DNA of 63,882 nt from Thermococcus sp. (GTDB lineage Archaea > Methanobacteriota_B > Thermococci > Thermococcales > Thermococcaceae): contig NZ_JACDNS010000011.1 of NCBI RefSeq assembly GCF_017656495.1, positions 1 to 63,882 on the forward strand, written 5' to 3'. Under the pieces are notes generated by a model that was not told the DNA's origin, made no database searches, and saw only the letters and a program-made list of their open reading frames with translations. Positions within the stretch are counted from its first letter, which is position 1; every line of letters begins with the position of its first letter. Both the position numbers and the translations under genes were made by a program. Positions 17,176 to 25,933 of this stretch are shown here, in pieces.

Positions 17176-18000
17176 ATGAAGAGGCTTTTGAGCCTTATGT
17201 TGTTGGGGTTAATGCTGGGCTTAGTGATTAGCCCGGCTTTAGCAAGTGCAGAAAGTGTTCCTGAGCAAACACTAACTGTTCAGCAAATTTCAACATGCCC
17301 ATGCTGTTCTGGGAACATAACTCTGCCAAAAGACTTTAAAATACAGGAGCTAAAAGGACCAGCTGCCTACTTTGTCACTATGCATTTAATATCATCAGAA
17401 GATATATCAGATATGAAAACAAGATTAGGCATTGTGAGGATTCGCCCAGAGTATAAAAGGGCGTATATTAGGCTTATAAGAATGGACAACAAAATCATCG
17501 AACAGGTATCTGTTCCACTTAGGGTGTACATGAAAAATGGAGAGTCTAAAGGTCTTCTATTAGTATTAAGAAATTCTACCGGGATATATAAGGTACTCGC
17601 TGTCGAAACAGGTACTCAAGAAATACATGGTGTGTATGTGAAGGAGACATTAGATGGCAAAATACGTGTTGTTGGTTCTTTGACGATTCTTTTGGGTCAG
17701 GAAAACATAGAAAAATACGGCCCCATTATAGCTCAGTCAAAAATTGTTGTCCCAATTGATAAATTTATGAAAGTCTGTAAGTGGACCGTTAACAAAATCT
17801 GTCAAAAGGGATTGGGTGGCTTCTGGACATGTGGTTTTTGTGTATTTGCTCCATTGTGGCCAGTAGGTCCTGCAATATGTGCCATTATTTGTTGGTACTT
17901 TGAGGACAAGTATTCAGAAACCATAGACAAAGTTTGTAAGGAGAGTGCAGAAACTATTTGTAGAAGATTAGCAAATCTAGGTTTGGTTATAATTGAATAG
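17176..18000 (+). CDS. secreted Cys-rich precursor, halocin-C8-like (putative archaeocin)
   Basis: 274 residues. A Sec-type signal peptide (about 1-26, ending PALASAES) is followed by a CPCC motif (about 41-44), a ~155-residue middle domain, and a C-terminal domain with eight cysteines at residues 201, 209, 219, 222, 235, 239, 254 and 262. Its core runs CKWTVNKIC ... CGFC, a hydrophobic Gly/Pro stretch, CAIIC ... YSETIDKVCKESAETIC. From memory this matches halocin C8 (CKYAAGQVC, hydrophobic centre, YSGC..AVAKEAC), whose precursor is also ~280 residues, with an immunity part before the mature peptide. The next gene starts 21 bases on. The bacteriocin role is inferred. Confidence 0.65.
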   Translation: MKRLLSLMLLGLMLGLVISPALASAESVPEQTLTVQQISTCPCCSGNITLPKDFKIQELKGPAAYFVTMHLISSEDISDMKTRLGIVRIRPEYKRAYIRLIRMDNKIIEQVSVPLRVYMKNGESKGLLLVLRNSTGIYKVLAVETGTQEIHGVYVKETLDGKIRVVGSLTILLGQENIEKYGPIIAQSKIVVPIDKFMKVCKWTVNKICQKGLGGFWTCGFCVFAPLWPVGPAICAIICWYFEDKYSETIDKVCKESAETICRRLANLGLVIIE

Positions 18001-18021
18001 TATACTGGAGGTTGAGCGGAA

Positions 18022-18354
18022 TTGAAAAGAAATAGGCATGTTGTTCCATCTTTTGTTTTTTTACTTTCTCTCCTAGTGATTAATTTAGTATGGAAGCATT
18101 TTTTGTCTATTGCTGAAATTTTAACACTATTAGTTTTATATGTCGCAGTATCAGGGGTTTTTTCTTATTATTTAAAAAATAACAAAATTAAATCAGTAGC
18201 TGAGTATACTCTATCAATTATTGTAGATGGATATGTGGGTATAAGAATTATCCAATTTATACGTCCTCATGATCGTAGTTCCATTTATCTTTGGGTACTT
18301 TTCATTATTTTTACATATTTAATAGGTATCAAAAGACGCATAATTAGAAGTTGA
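18022..18354 (+). CDS. small multispanning membrane protein of the halocin-like cassette
   Basis: 110 residues with three or four hydrophobic helices (about 9-26, 30-48, 58-78, 88-104) and Lys/Arg-rich termini. No family recognised. It has a TTG start at 18022, supported by GGAGGT at 18007-18012. It lies 21 bases behind the halocin-C8-like precursor and is AT-rich like it. By position it could be an immunity or export partner, but nothing in the sequence proves this. Confidence 0.65.
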   Translation: MKRNRHVVPSFVFLLSLLVINLVWKHFLSIAEILTLLVLYVAVSGVFSYYLKNNKIKSVAEYTLSIIVDGYVGIRIIQFIRPHDRSSIYLWVLFIIFTYLIGIKRRIIRS

Positions 18355-18375
18355 TAGTAAGTTGGGTGAAGGAAA

Positions 18376-18885
18376 ATGAGGTGGATGGTGATAATCTTAT
18401 TGACAATTTTAGTTTTAGGATGCATTTCTCAAAGTTATTCAGTCAAGGACATCACTTCATACTGGTCGTCCATTAAGTCCTTTGAGGCTCAAGAAACCAT
18501 CAAGTTCGGCAATCAATCCTTTGAGAGTCATGTAGTTTTTATGAAGCCTGACAAAATCATTAGGGAGGATTACGTTAATGGTTCTCTGGCTCAGAAAATC
18601 GTCATTGAGAATAACACTCAAAGGGTTATTACTTCAGATACTACTTTTATTCTTAATGCGACAATAACTGATGTTAATGCTTTAGACCCATTTGCGGCAA
18701 TACTAAACAATCTTCAGGACTTTAACGTCACGAAAAACGACGATATTTTAATTCTGAAACCCAAGACTCCAGAAATGCTCACTTATGAAGTTAAACTTAA
18801 CGGAAAACTGCCGGCTAAAATCACAATAAAACAAGCAAACCAAACAATAACAATAGAATACAAAAAACTAAAGGTAACTGGTTAG
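18376..18885 (+). CDS. secreted lipoprotein, possibly LolA-like fold
   Basis: 169 residues. The signal peptide has an LGCIS lipobox (Cys about 16), so it is probably a membrane-anchored lipoprotein outside the cell. The mature part is rich in beta-strand pattern and N-glycosylation sequons (NQS, NGS, NNT, NAT, NVT, NQT). The order of strands (YSVKDITSYW, FEAQETIKFGN, VVFMKPDKIIREDYVNG) resembles archaeal LolA/LppX-type lipid-carrier domains; this is a weak fold guess. A 21-base gap from the previous gene and the ribosome binding site GGGTGAAGG suggest it is the third gene of the cassette. Confidence 0.7.
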   Translation: MRWMVIILLTILVLGCISQSYSVKDITSYWSSIKSFEAQETIKFGNQSFESHVVFMKPDKIIREDYVNGSLAQKIVIENNTQRVITSDTTFILNATITDVNALDPFAAILNNLQDFNVTKNDDILILKPKTPEMLTYEVKLNGKLPAKITIKQANQTITIEYKKLKVTG

Positions 18886-18896
18886 AGCTGTGAGTA

Positions 18897-18922
18897 TTTC
18901 TCGTTGTCTTTTCTTTCTTTTT
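18897..18922 (+). terminator. T-rich terminator after the cassette
   Basis: TTTCTCGTTGTCTTTTCTTTC and further T-runs after the lipoprotein stop, then a new TATA-like element (CTTATAA, about 18929-18936) for the next gene. Confidence 0.4.
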
Positions 18923-18976
18923 GCAAAAACCTTATAATCATTCACTTCTCAGACTTCTTTTAAAAAGGTGATTGAA

Positions 18977-20254
18977 ATGAGCATTCTCATTAAGAACGGC
19001 TATGTTATCTATGCTGAGGAGTTAAAGGTTGTTGAGGCAGATGTTTACATTGAGGGAAATAAAATTGCCAAAGTCGGAAAAAATCTCAGTGTCCCAGCTG
19101 ACTACGTTATCGATGCAAAGGGAAAAGTTGTCTCTCCGGGGTTCATAAATTTGCACACTCATTCCCCAATGGGACTCTTCAGAGGGTTGGCTGATGATTT
19201 GCCTCTTATGGACTGGCTTCGAGAGCACATCTGGCCAATGGAAGCTAAGCTTACAAGAGAATACATCAAAGTTGGGGCTTATCTCGGTGCTCTTGAGATG
19301 ATTAAAACAGGGACTACGGCGTTTTTGGATATGTACTTTTATATGGATGCCGTTGCAGAGGTGGTTCTTGAATCTGGTCTTAGGGGATATCTCAGCTATG
19401 GCATGATTGATCTAGGTGAGCCAGACAAAACGGAAAAAGAAATTAAAGTGGCTTTAGAAACAATGAAATTCATTGAAAAGCTGAACTCTGAGCGGGTTCA
19501 CTTTGTATTCGGCCCTCACGCACCTTACACTTGCTCAATAGCTCTTCTCAAGAAGGTTAGAGAGCTTGCTAATGAACATAAAAAGCTCATAACAATTCAT
19601 GTAGCTGAAACAATGACTGAAATAGGTCAGATAGCTGAACGTTATGGAAAGAGCCCTGTTGTTCTGCTCGATGATATTGGCTTCTTAGCTGATGACGTTA
19701 TAATAGCTCACGGCGTATGGCTTGACAGCAAAGATATACACATCTTGGCGAGGCATCGCGTGAGCATCGCCCACAATCCAGCCTCAAACATGAAGCTTGC
19801 GAGCGGGGTTATGCCCATTGAGAGACTTTTGAATGCTGGAGTAAACATAGGTCTCGGTACTGATGGAAGTGCAAGCAACAACAACTTGGACATGCTTGAG
19901 GAGATGAAAATCGCCGCATTGCTTCACAAAGTTCACAACTTAGATCCAACAGTTGCAGATGCAAAGACAGTCTTTAAAATGGCAACCCAGAACGGTGCAA
20001 AAGCTTTGCACTTGAATGCTGGTGTGATAAAAGAAGGTGCTCTAGCTGATTTGGTGATTATAGACTTTAACCAGCCACACTTAAGACCTATTAACAACGT
20101 TATAAGTCATCTGGTTTATTCTGCAAGCGGCAACGATGTGGAAACAACGATAGTTGATGGAAAGATTTTGATGCTCGATAGAGAAGTTCTCACATTGGAC
20201 GAAGAGAAAATTTTGGAAAAAGCTGAAGAGGTTGTGGAGAAGCTTGCGGGGTGA
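18977..20254 (+). CDS. mtaD: 5-methylthioadenosine/S-adenosylhomocysteine deaminase
   Basis: A metal-dependent amidohydrolase that deaminates MTA and/or SAH to the inosyl form; 425 residues from ATG 18977, which follows AAAGGTGAT. Metal and catalytic motifs are visible: HTHSP (about 60-64), FGPHAPYT, HVAET, IAHGVW and GTDGSASNNN. Length and motifs match the MtaD/TrzN-like group. Substrate preference cannot be read from sequence, but mtnP nearby supports MTA metabolism. Confidence 0.88.
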   Translation: MSILIKNGYVIYAEELKVVEADVYIEGNKIAKVGKNLSVPADYVIDAKGKVVSPGFINLHTHSPMGLFRGLADDLPLMDWLREHIWPMEAKLTREYIKVGAYLGALEMIKTGTTAFLDMYFYMDAVAEVVLESGLRGYLSYGMIDLGEPDKTEKEIKVALETMKFIEKLNSERVHFVFGPHAPYTCSIALLKKVRELANEHKKLITIHVAETMTEIGQIAERYGKSPVVLLDDIGFLADDVIIAHGVWLDSKDIHILARHRVSIAHNPASNMKLASGVMPIERLLNAGVNIGLGTDGSASNNNLDMLEEMKIAALLHKVHNLDPTVADAKTVFKMATQNGAKALHLNAGVIKEGALADLVIIDFNQPHLRPINNVISHLVYSASGNDVETTIVDGKILMLDREVLTLDEEKILEKAEEVVEKLAG

Positions 20255-20258
20255 GGTT

Positions 20259-20840
20259 ATGGAACTCCGCTTTGGAAATTTACTTTTTAAGATTGCTCAA
20301 GGGGACATAACTCGTTTTAGAGCCGAAGCCATTGTAAATGCCGCCAACAAGTATTTAGAGCACGGCGGCGGAGTTGCTTATGCCATAGCAAAAGCCGCCG
20401 CTGGAAACGTTCGGGAGTATATAAGGATAAGCAAGGAAGCTATGAGGGAGCAGATTGGAAGGGACTGGATTGAGCATGGAGAAGTCGTTGTAACTCCAGC
20501 TTTAAGGTTGGAGCAGCATGGGATTAAATATGTCATTCACACAGTTGGTCCTTACTGTGGCGGCAGATGGGATGAGGATAAAAAAGAGAAGCTCAAGAAA
20601 GCCATTCTTGGAGCTTTGAGAAAAGTTGATGAATTAAAAGTTAGAAGCATAGCTTTTCCAGCTATAAGTGCTGGAATTTATGGTTGCCCTTTTGAGGAAG
20701 TTGTGAGAACGTTCCTTGAGACAGTTGAAGAGTTTTCAAGGGAAGCAGAGAACGTGAGGGAAGTCTATTTGGTGCTTTATTCGAGGGAGGATTATGAAAA
20801 TGCTCTAGAAATCATTGATATTCCTCCACCTTCATTATGA
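20259..20840 (+). CDS. macrodomain protein (ADP-ribose binding/hydrolase)
   Basis: 193 residues from ATG 20259, preceded by GGGTGAGG; the stop of mtaD lies just upstream, so the two genes are likely co-transcribed. The core is AEAIVNAANKYLEHGGGVAYAIAKAAG (about 22-48), with the Asn-Ala-Ala-Asn and Gly-Gly-Gly-Val-Ala ligand loops, and FPAISAGIYGCP. These are the ADP-ribose-binding hallmarks of AF1521-like and MacroD-like proteins. Probable roles are removal of ADP-ribose from proteins or processing of O-acetyl-ADP-ribose. Which one is not shown by the sequence. Confidence 0.9.
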   Translation: MELRFGNLLFKIAQGDITRFRAEAIVNAANKYLEHGGGVAYAIAKAAAGNVREYIRISKEAMREQIGRDWIEHGEVVVTPALRLEQHGIKYVIHTVGPYCGGRWDEDKKEKLKKAILGALRKVDELKVRSIAFPAISAGIYGCPFEEVVRTFLETVEEFSREAENVREVYLVLYSREDYENALEIIDIPPPSL

Positions 20841-20914
20841 TAATTAAAGTATTATTATGACAAAAACTAAACTTTATTTGGAGAATTATGAATATATCCT
20901 AATTGGGTGGTTTT

Positions 20915-22300
20915 ATGCTCTCCCACATGTTTGATAGATATCTAAATTATACGATGGCAATTGATACAAGCTCTGAACATGTTAAAAAGGGTATTGCTTG
21001 GTTAGAAGACTATTTAATTACTAATAAAGAGAAAACAATGAATGCTAAATACGCTCTAGAATTTTATGTCTTGTCAAAATTTAATTCTCCAATAGTTAAG
21101 AAGTTCATACAAAAAGCTAATACAGATGAATTCTGGCAGGATGATTTTCTATTTGATGATTATGCAGACTATGTCTTCTATTATCTCGCTCAACTGGGAA
21201 TTAGTGGGAATCATCACTTCAAAACTCACTTGAAAAATTACTTGGATTTTACAATCTCATCTGGAGGACAGCACTTGTTTGGAAATCTGGGGATTAGTTT
21301 GTTAACTTTAGTTTCATTAGGAATGTTTCCGCTGAAACAAGAACTTCTTTTAAAAGATGCTATTGAGCGAGTCAATGAAGATGATTATGAAGAAGAGGAC
21401 TTAGAAAATCTGGCTCTCATTGGGCTAGCATTGTTTGAATTAGATGCTCGGAAATATAATAAGGAAATTGAAAAAATTTTACGATATCTATCAGCTAAAC
21501 AAAAGCAAAAAGGATACTGGGGAGTACTAAAAAGAAGGAAATATAGAAAATATTCAATTAAAACTACTGTTCAAAAAACTTTTTATGTTGTGTATTTTCT
21601 CAGTAGAGTTAAATCTTTGTATCCAATAATTGTCTCAAATTCTGTCTTTGAAAAAGCTAACAAATGGGTAAAATCTTTACAAGACTCTAATGGAAGTTGG
21701 ATTGATGACTCGGAGACTACATCCTATGGATTACTTACTCTAATTTCATTAGGTGAAGGGCCCAAGGTTCCGTATGAGTACGTGGAAATGATGTCCAAAG
21801 AGATTGACCAAAGAGTTAAGCATATTAAGCCAAAATTCTTAGTAACAAATCCATATCGTGCTGAAACATCTATAAAGGATACTTTGGAAAGTTTGTTTCT
21901 CAATGCTGAGAAGCGAGTCTGGATAATATCAAGGTACATAACGGAGTTCTTTCCGGACATTATAAAACTCCATAAAGACAAACCCCAAGTTGATATAAGG
22001 ATTATAACGCTTCCAAAATCAGAAAAAGGTGGATATAAAGGGGAGGGAAAACGCTTTCTGGATCCTGCGTATGATATGCTTCAGAGATTACTGGGAGACT
22101 CATTTAGGGTAACATCTATAATTCATGCCCGCCTATACATCATAGATGACCAAGTCTTGGTAACTTCAGCTGACTTGACGCCAGAGCAGTTAAAAAACGA
22201 GTTTAATGCGGGCATATTAACTATGGATCAAGATGTGTTGTCTGAAGCTGAGAAGTTTTTCTTAGACATTTGGGAAATAACTGGAAAGAATGGAGAATGA
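20915..22300 (+). CDS. alpha-toroid protein with C-terminal phospholipase-D-like domain
   Basis: 461 residues from ATG 20915 (GGTGG upstream). Residues ~1-290 are helical repeats in which WVKSLQDSNGSW, followed by ETTSYGLLTLISLG, reads like a prenyltransferase/terpene-cyclase toroid repeat; earlier repeats (KGIAWLEDYL, QKGYWG) are weaker. Residues ~305-455 look like one PLD half-domain: AEKRVWIISRYI..., then HARLYIIDDQVLVTSADLT and NEFNAGIL. The catalytic HxK is HAR, so nuclease activity is uncertain. No signal peptide. I know no characterised protein with this architecture. Its stop overlaps the upstream ATG of the next gene, so it may be co-transcribed with nnr. Confidence 0.7.
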   Translation: MLSHMFDRYLNYTMAIDTSSEHVKKGIAWLEDYLITNKEKTMNAKYALEFYVLSKFNSPIVKKFIQKANTDEFWQDDFLFDDYADYVFYYLAQLGISGNHHFKTHLKNYLDFTISSGGQHLFGNLGISLLTLVSLGMFPLKQELLLKDAIERVNEDDYEEEDLENLALIGLALFELDARKYNKEIEKILRYLSAKQKQKGYWGVLKRRKYRKYSIKTTVQKTFYVVYFLSRVKSLYPIIVSNSVFEKANKWVKSLQDSNGSWIDDSETTSYGLLTLISLGEGPKVPYEYVEMMSKEIDQRVKHIKPKFLVTNPYRAETSIKDTLESLFLNAEKRVWIISRYITEFFPDIIKLHKDKPQVDIRIITLPKSEKGGYKGEGKRFLDPAYDMLQRLLGDSFRVTSIIHARLYIIDDQVLVTSADLTPEQLKNEFNAGILTMDQDVLSEAEKFFLDIWEITGKNGE

Positions 22301-22310
22301 GGTGATGCTC

Positions 22311-23753
22311 ATGAAAATTGAAGATGTCTACATTTGGGATATCAACGCTAAGTGGCTCGGCATCTCACCATTTCAGCTCATGGAAAACGCTGGTGCCGGA
22401 GTGGCAAGAGCAATAGAAGAAAAGTTTGGAAAAGAGCTTAAAGTGGCAATATTCTGTGGAACTGGAAACAACGGTGGAGATGGCTTTGTTGTTGCTAGGC
22501 ATCTTAGCTTTGAGAATGATGTAACGGTTTTTTTGGTTGGTGATGAAATAAAAATCAGAAGTGAGGAAGCTAAACACAATTGGGAGATTCTCAAGAAGCT
22601 TGACTTTGTAAAAATTAAAATCCTTAAGGACTCAAGCCAGATAAAGGGTCTCAATCTTGAGGATTATGATGTTATTGTTGATGCCCTTCTCGGTGCTGGA
22701 ACTAAAGGAGAGCCGAGGGAACCTATACGCTCAGCGATTGAAAAAATCAATGAATATTCTGGAAAAGCTAAGATTGTGAGCGTTGACCTGCCAAGTGGCT
22801 ATCCTTCAAAAGTTCAAGTCAAATGTGACTTTGCCGTAACTTTCCAGTGGGACAAAGAAGAGTTTGAAGGTTTTGAAAGAATTGTTGCCAAAATTGGTTA
22901 TCCAAAGGAGCTTTACCACTTAGTAGGCCCGGGAGATGCAAAGTTTGCCTTAAGAAAGAAAGGGGAGCACAAAGGACAAAATGGACGGCTTTTAATAATT
23001 GGGGGGAGTGAAGATTATTTTGGTGCTCCCTACTTGGCGGCAAAAGCTGCCTCATACCTTGTAGACTTAGTTTATTTGGTGATGCCAGAATATTCAGCGA
23101 AGCGCATAACTGACCCAGACATGATTTTGAGACCTGTTGAAGGAAAGAACTTCACAAGAGAATATCTTGAAGAAGTTTTGGCCTTGACGGAAAAGGTTGA
23201 TGCCGTCATTATAGGCCCAGGTATTGGACTCAAGGACGAAACCAAGGAGTTTGTTAGAGAATTTGTAAAGCGCTGTGAAAAGCCTTTAGTTATAGATGCT
23301 GACGGATTAAAAGCCATAGCTGAAGATTTAAGTGTCCTCACTGGTAAAACATTCGTCTTAACATCACATGCTGGGGAATTCAAAACGCTCTTTGGAGGGA
23401 AGCCAGAAGGCTCTCTGCAGGAGAAAGCTGAGCTTGTCATAGAGAAAGCAAAAGAAATTAACGGTGTAATTCTCCTTAAGGGAGTTTACGACATTATCAG
23501 TGATGGAAAAGTCTGGAAGTACAATAAAACCGGAAACAGGGGGATGACAACTGGAGGAACCGGTGATGTTTTAGCTGGCATTATTGGGGCCTTGCTAGCT
23601 CTTGAAAATTCACCACTTAGAGCAGCTTCAGTGGGTGCTTTCCTCAATGGGTTAGCTGGAGACATGGTCAAAGAAGAGCTTGGCGAGAACTTCACAGCAC
23701 TGGATGTTGCGAGAAAAGTTCCTCATGCTGTTAAGTGGGTTTTGGAGTTTTAA
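22311..23753 (+). CDS. nnr: bifunctional NAD(P)HX epimerase / ADP-dependent dehydratase
   Basis: Repairs hydrated NADH/NADPH; 480 residues. The N-terminal YjeF_N epimerase domain (about 1-205) includes CGTGNNGGDGFVVARHL and DALLGAGTKGEPREP. The C-terminal ribokinase-like dehydratase domain (about 215-480) includes GRLLIIGGSEDYFGAPYLAA, IGPGIGL, VIDADGLKAI, TSHAGEF and the nucleotide motif TGGTGDVLAGIIGA. ATG 22311 is chosen because GAGGTGAT precedes it by about five bases; ATG 22290 and 22305 are in frame. Both domains have the expected motifs, so both activities are likely. Confidence 0.95.
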   Translation: MKIEDVYIWDINAKWLGISPFQLMENAGAGVARAIEEKFGKELKVAIFCGTGNNGGDGFVVARHLSFENDVTVFLVGDEIKIRSEEAKHNWEILKKLDFVKIKILKDSSQIKGLNLEDYDVIVDALLGAGTKGEPREPIRSAIEKINEYSGKAKIVSVDLPSGYPSKVQVKCDFAVTFQWDKEEFEGFERIVAKIGYPKELYHLVGPGDAKFALRKKGEHKGQNGRLLIIGGSEDYFGAPYLAAKAASYLVDLVYLVMPEYSAKRITDPDMILRPVEGKNFTREYLEEVLALTEKVDAVIIGPGIGLKDETKEFVREFVKRCEKPLVIDADGLKAIAEDLSVLTGKTFVLTSHAGEFKTLFGGKPEGSLQEKAELVIEKAKEINGVILLKGVYDIISDGKVWKYNKTGNRGMTTGGTGDVLAGIIGALLALENSPLRAASVGAFLNGLAGDMVKEELGENFTALDVARKVPHAVKWVLEF

Positions 23754-23805
23754 TCTTTATTTTTACCTTAATTTCGAAAGTTAAAAAGGTAAATAAATGG
23801 GAGAA

Positions 23806-25194
23806 TTATCCAACACCACAATAGCTCCAGACGCTGTAACCATAGTAACCGTTAGCTGGATCATGCGGAGGAGCTGTTAGTTCTACCCATCCATTATACT
23901 GCACCCATCTGTCAACCCATCCTCCCAAGTTGCCTGTGTATTCATGAATGCACTGACCAGCAAATTTGCTTGTCCGAATCCATCTGCTTTGCCAATTTCC
24001 TGAGAGATTTATGTAGGTTATTAATCCTGGCTTGTCCCCGTATCCGTTTCTCTGGAATATGAGTTCATCATTGTCATAGTACAGAATCGTTGTTGTACCC
24101 CCAGCGAGATGATTGTGTATCCAAATGAGATTTATGAGTCTATCTTTATTCAGCCATTCTTCAAAATCTCTATAAAATATCGTTGGTTGTCCTTCGTAAG
24201 TTAGAATGAATGCATATGCTGGATATTTATTCCATATGATGTTTGTGTCATGATTTGCAACAAAAGTAACGGCATCGAAAGGATCTACAGCAACCAATAC
24301 CTGCTTATTTTGAATTGCATAAACCAATGCTGGAATATTTATATTATCAAATGCTTCATCCATCTTATAGTATAGCGGGAAATCAAATGCATTAACTCCG
24401 CTACCGCTTATCCAGTTTAGAATCTTGTTTACGTCAGTGTCCCAGTACTCACCAACAGCGTACCCTCCAACTTCATCTACCCAAGCTCTAACAACCCATG
24501 CTGGATAACCCTTTACATAGTCAAAACGCCACCCATCAAATCCTATGCTTTTCAAGTATTTTGCATAGCTGTCTGGACCGTCCCAAAGCCAATACTGAAC
24601 CTCATAAACATCATGATCCAAATCTGGATACCCTCCAAAAGTTCCTTCATCATAAGCACTTACATTGTTTGGGTGAAAGTCCCAGTAGTGTCGTATGAAT
24701 TTTCCAGAGGCAACATTTGAGAAATCTGTCCAAGTGTAATCATTGACAAAGGGATTCCATTCCAGATCTCCACCAGCACAGTGATTTATGACTATGTCTG
24801 CATAAACTTCCATTCCATATGCGTGTGCTGTTTGTATTAGTGCTATTAGCTCTTCTTTTGAACCAAACCTTGTTTCAACAGTGCCCATTTGATAATATTC
24901 GCCTAGATCAAAGTAATCATAGGGATCATAACCCATTGAATACCCACCGCTCATTCCCTTAGATGGTGGTGGAAGCCATATCGAAGTAATTCCAGCAGCT
25001 GCCCATTCCGGAATCTTTTCTCTTATTGTGTCATACCAAATTCCACCTGCTGGAACGTCCCAGTAGAATGCTTGAATCATTACTCCGCCATCTTCTGGCG
25101 AAATTGCAAGTACTTGTGTACTGGACACTGAAAATACTATCAAGAACACTCCCAAAAATGTCAATAGTTTGAGTAGTCCCTTATTCACTCTCAT
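23806..25194 (-). CDS. secreted alpha-amylase (GH13)
   Basis: Hydrolyses alpha-1,4 bonds of starch outside the cell; 462 residues. Signal peptide about 1-31, cleaved near [10 protein letters not shown]. The four GH13 regions are present: [15 protein letters not shown] (nucleophile Asp), VGEYWD (acid/base Glu) and FVANHDT. The overall sequence matches Pyrococcus/Thermococcus amylases. Where P. furiosus/P. woesei enzymes have a CysCys zinc site before DEGTFGG, this protein reads [12 protein letters not shown] and PDLDHD, so that site is absent. The ATG at 25194 directly follows GGGGGG; an in-frame TTG at 25218 exists. A TGM-like operator lies upstream. Confidence 0.95.
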   Translation of the reverse strand: MRVNKGLLKLLTFLGVFLIVFSVSSTQVLAISPEDGGVMIQAFYWDVPAGGIWYDTIREKIPEWAAAGITSIWLPPPSKGMSGGYSMGYDPYDYFDLGEYYQMGTVETRFGSKEELIALIQTAHAYGMEVYADIVINHCAGGDLEWNPFVNDYTWTDFSNVASGKFIRHYWDFHPNNVSAYDEGTFGGYPDLDHDVYEVQYWLWDGPDSYAKYLKSIGFDGWRFDYVKGYPAWVVRAWVDEVGGYAVGEYWDTDVNKILNWISGSGVNAFDFPLYYKMDEAFDNINIPALVYAIQNKQVLVAVDPFDAVTFVANHDTNIIWNKYPAYAFILTYEGQPTIFYRDFEEWLNKDRLINLIWIHNHLAGGTTTILYYDNDELIFQRNGYGDKPGLITYINLSGNWQSRWIRTSKFAGQCIHEYTGNLGGWVDRWVQYNGWVELTAPPHDPANGYYGYSVWSYCGVG

Positions 25195-25222
25195 GCCCCC
25201 CAAATGAGAGGTGTTCAAAATA

Positions 25223-25239
25223 TATCACTGACGGTGAAA
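25223..25239 (-). promoter_or_regulatory. TGM-like operator of the amylase gene
   Basis: TATCAC-TGACG-GTGAAA on the plus strand matches the Thermococcales glycolytic motif TATCAC-N5-GTGATA with one mismatch. The amylase TATA (TTTAAAT, 25240-25248) lies on its upstream side, so the motif falls between TATA and transcription start. In Tgr/TrmBL1 regulons that placement means repression without maltodextrins. Confidence 0.65.
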
Positions 25240-25367
25240 TATTTAAATTTTTTCATTTTTAGACATGAATGTAATTAAATGTTCATAATAGAACGAATGA
25301 ATGGACTAAGTGATTATCTTGTTTGATCAAGTAGAATGTATTAAGGAGATTTGTTATGACCGGTAGG

Positions 25368-25925
25368 TTAAAATTCTACCAGTTTTTTCATTTTTTCTGC
25401 TTTTTCACAAAGTTCACATGATTGGAGAAACACAAGCAAATTTAGCAAATGAAAAAGTTCAACTTCTTTTAAATCTAAATCTGCTTGAGAAATTTTTTGA
25501 AGAATTGGCCGAGAATTATCTTCTATTTCCTTCAAGACCTCCTCCACTAATTTGACAAAACGCTCTTCATCCTTTATCTTAACTCCAGATTTTTTGAGAA
25601 TTTCCATTAGTCTGGAGGCTTCTATCCTGAGGTACTGCCTTCTGAATTCTTCTGTGCTTTCATCGGGTTCAACTTTGAGAAGGAACAATCTTGCAGTTCT
25701 GGCATATATCTTTTCATGCCCTTCATGTCCAATTTCTTCGACAAATCCAGCGTTTTCAAGAGCCTTAATATGTCTATAGACGGTAGAACGGTCCTTTTTT
25801 AGGAAAGTGCTTAATTCACCAATGCTCATAGGATGCATTCTGAGTAACTCAAGTATTTTGAACCTTGTGGGCTCTGCAAGAACTTTCATTTTATCTAGTT
25901 CAGTTATTATAATAACTTCTCTCAT
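25368..25925 (-). CDS. ArsR-type winged-helix transcription regulator
   Basis: 185 residues from ATG 25925. The N-terminal winged helix (about 8-70) reads LAEPTRFKILELLRMHPMSIGELSTFLKKDRSTVYRHIKALENAGFVEE, a standard ArsR/HTH_20 domain. The C-terminal half is helical with a CELC pair near residue 170, possibly a metal or redox site. The gene follows the DUF211 gene with an overlap of start and stop regions, so the two form an operon. Target genes are unknown; the divergently placed amylase end lies 150 bases away and is not an obvious target. Confidence 0.85.
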   Translation of the reverse strand: MREVIIITELDKMKVLAEPTRFKILELLRMHPMSIGELSTFLKKDRSTVYRHIKALENAGFVEEIGHEGHEKIYARTARLFLLKVEPDESTEEFRRQYLRIEASRLMEILKKSGVKIKDEERFVKLVEEVLKEIEDNSRPILQKISQADLDLKEVELFHLLNLLVFLQSCELCEKAEKMKKLVEF

Positions 25926-25933
25926 TGTCATCA

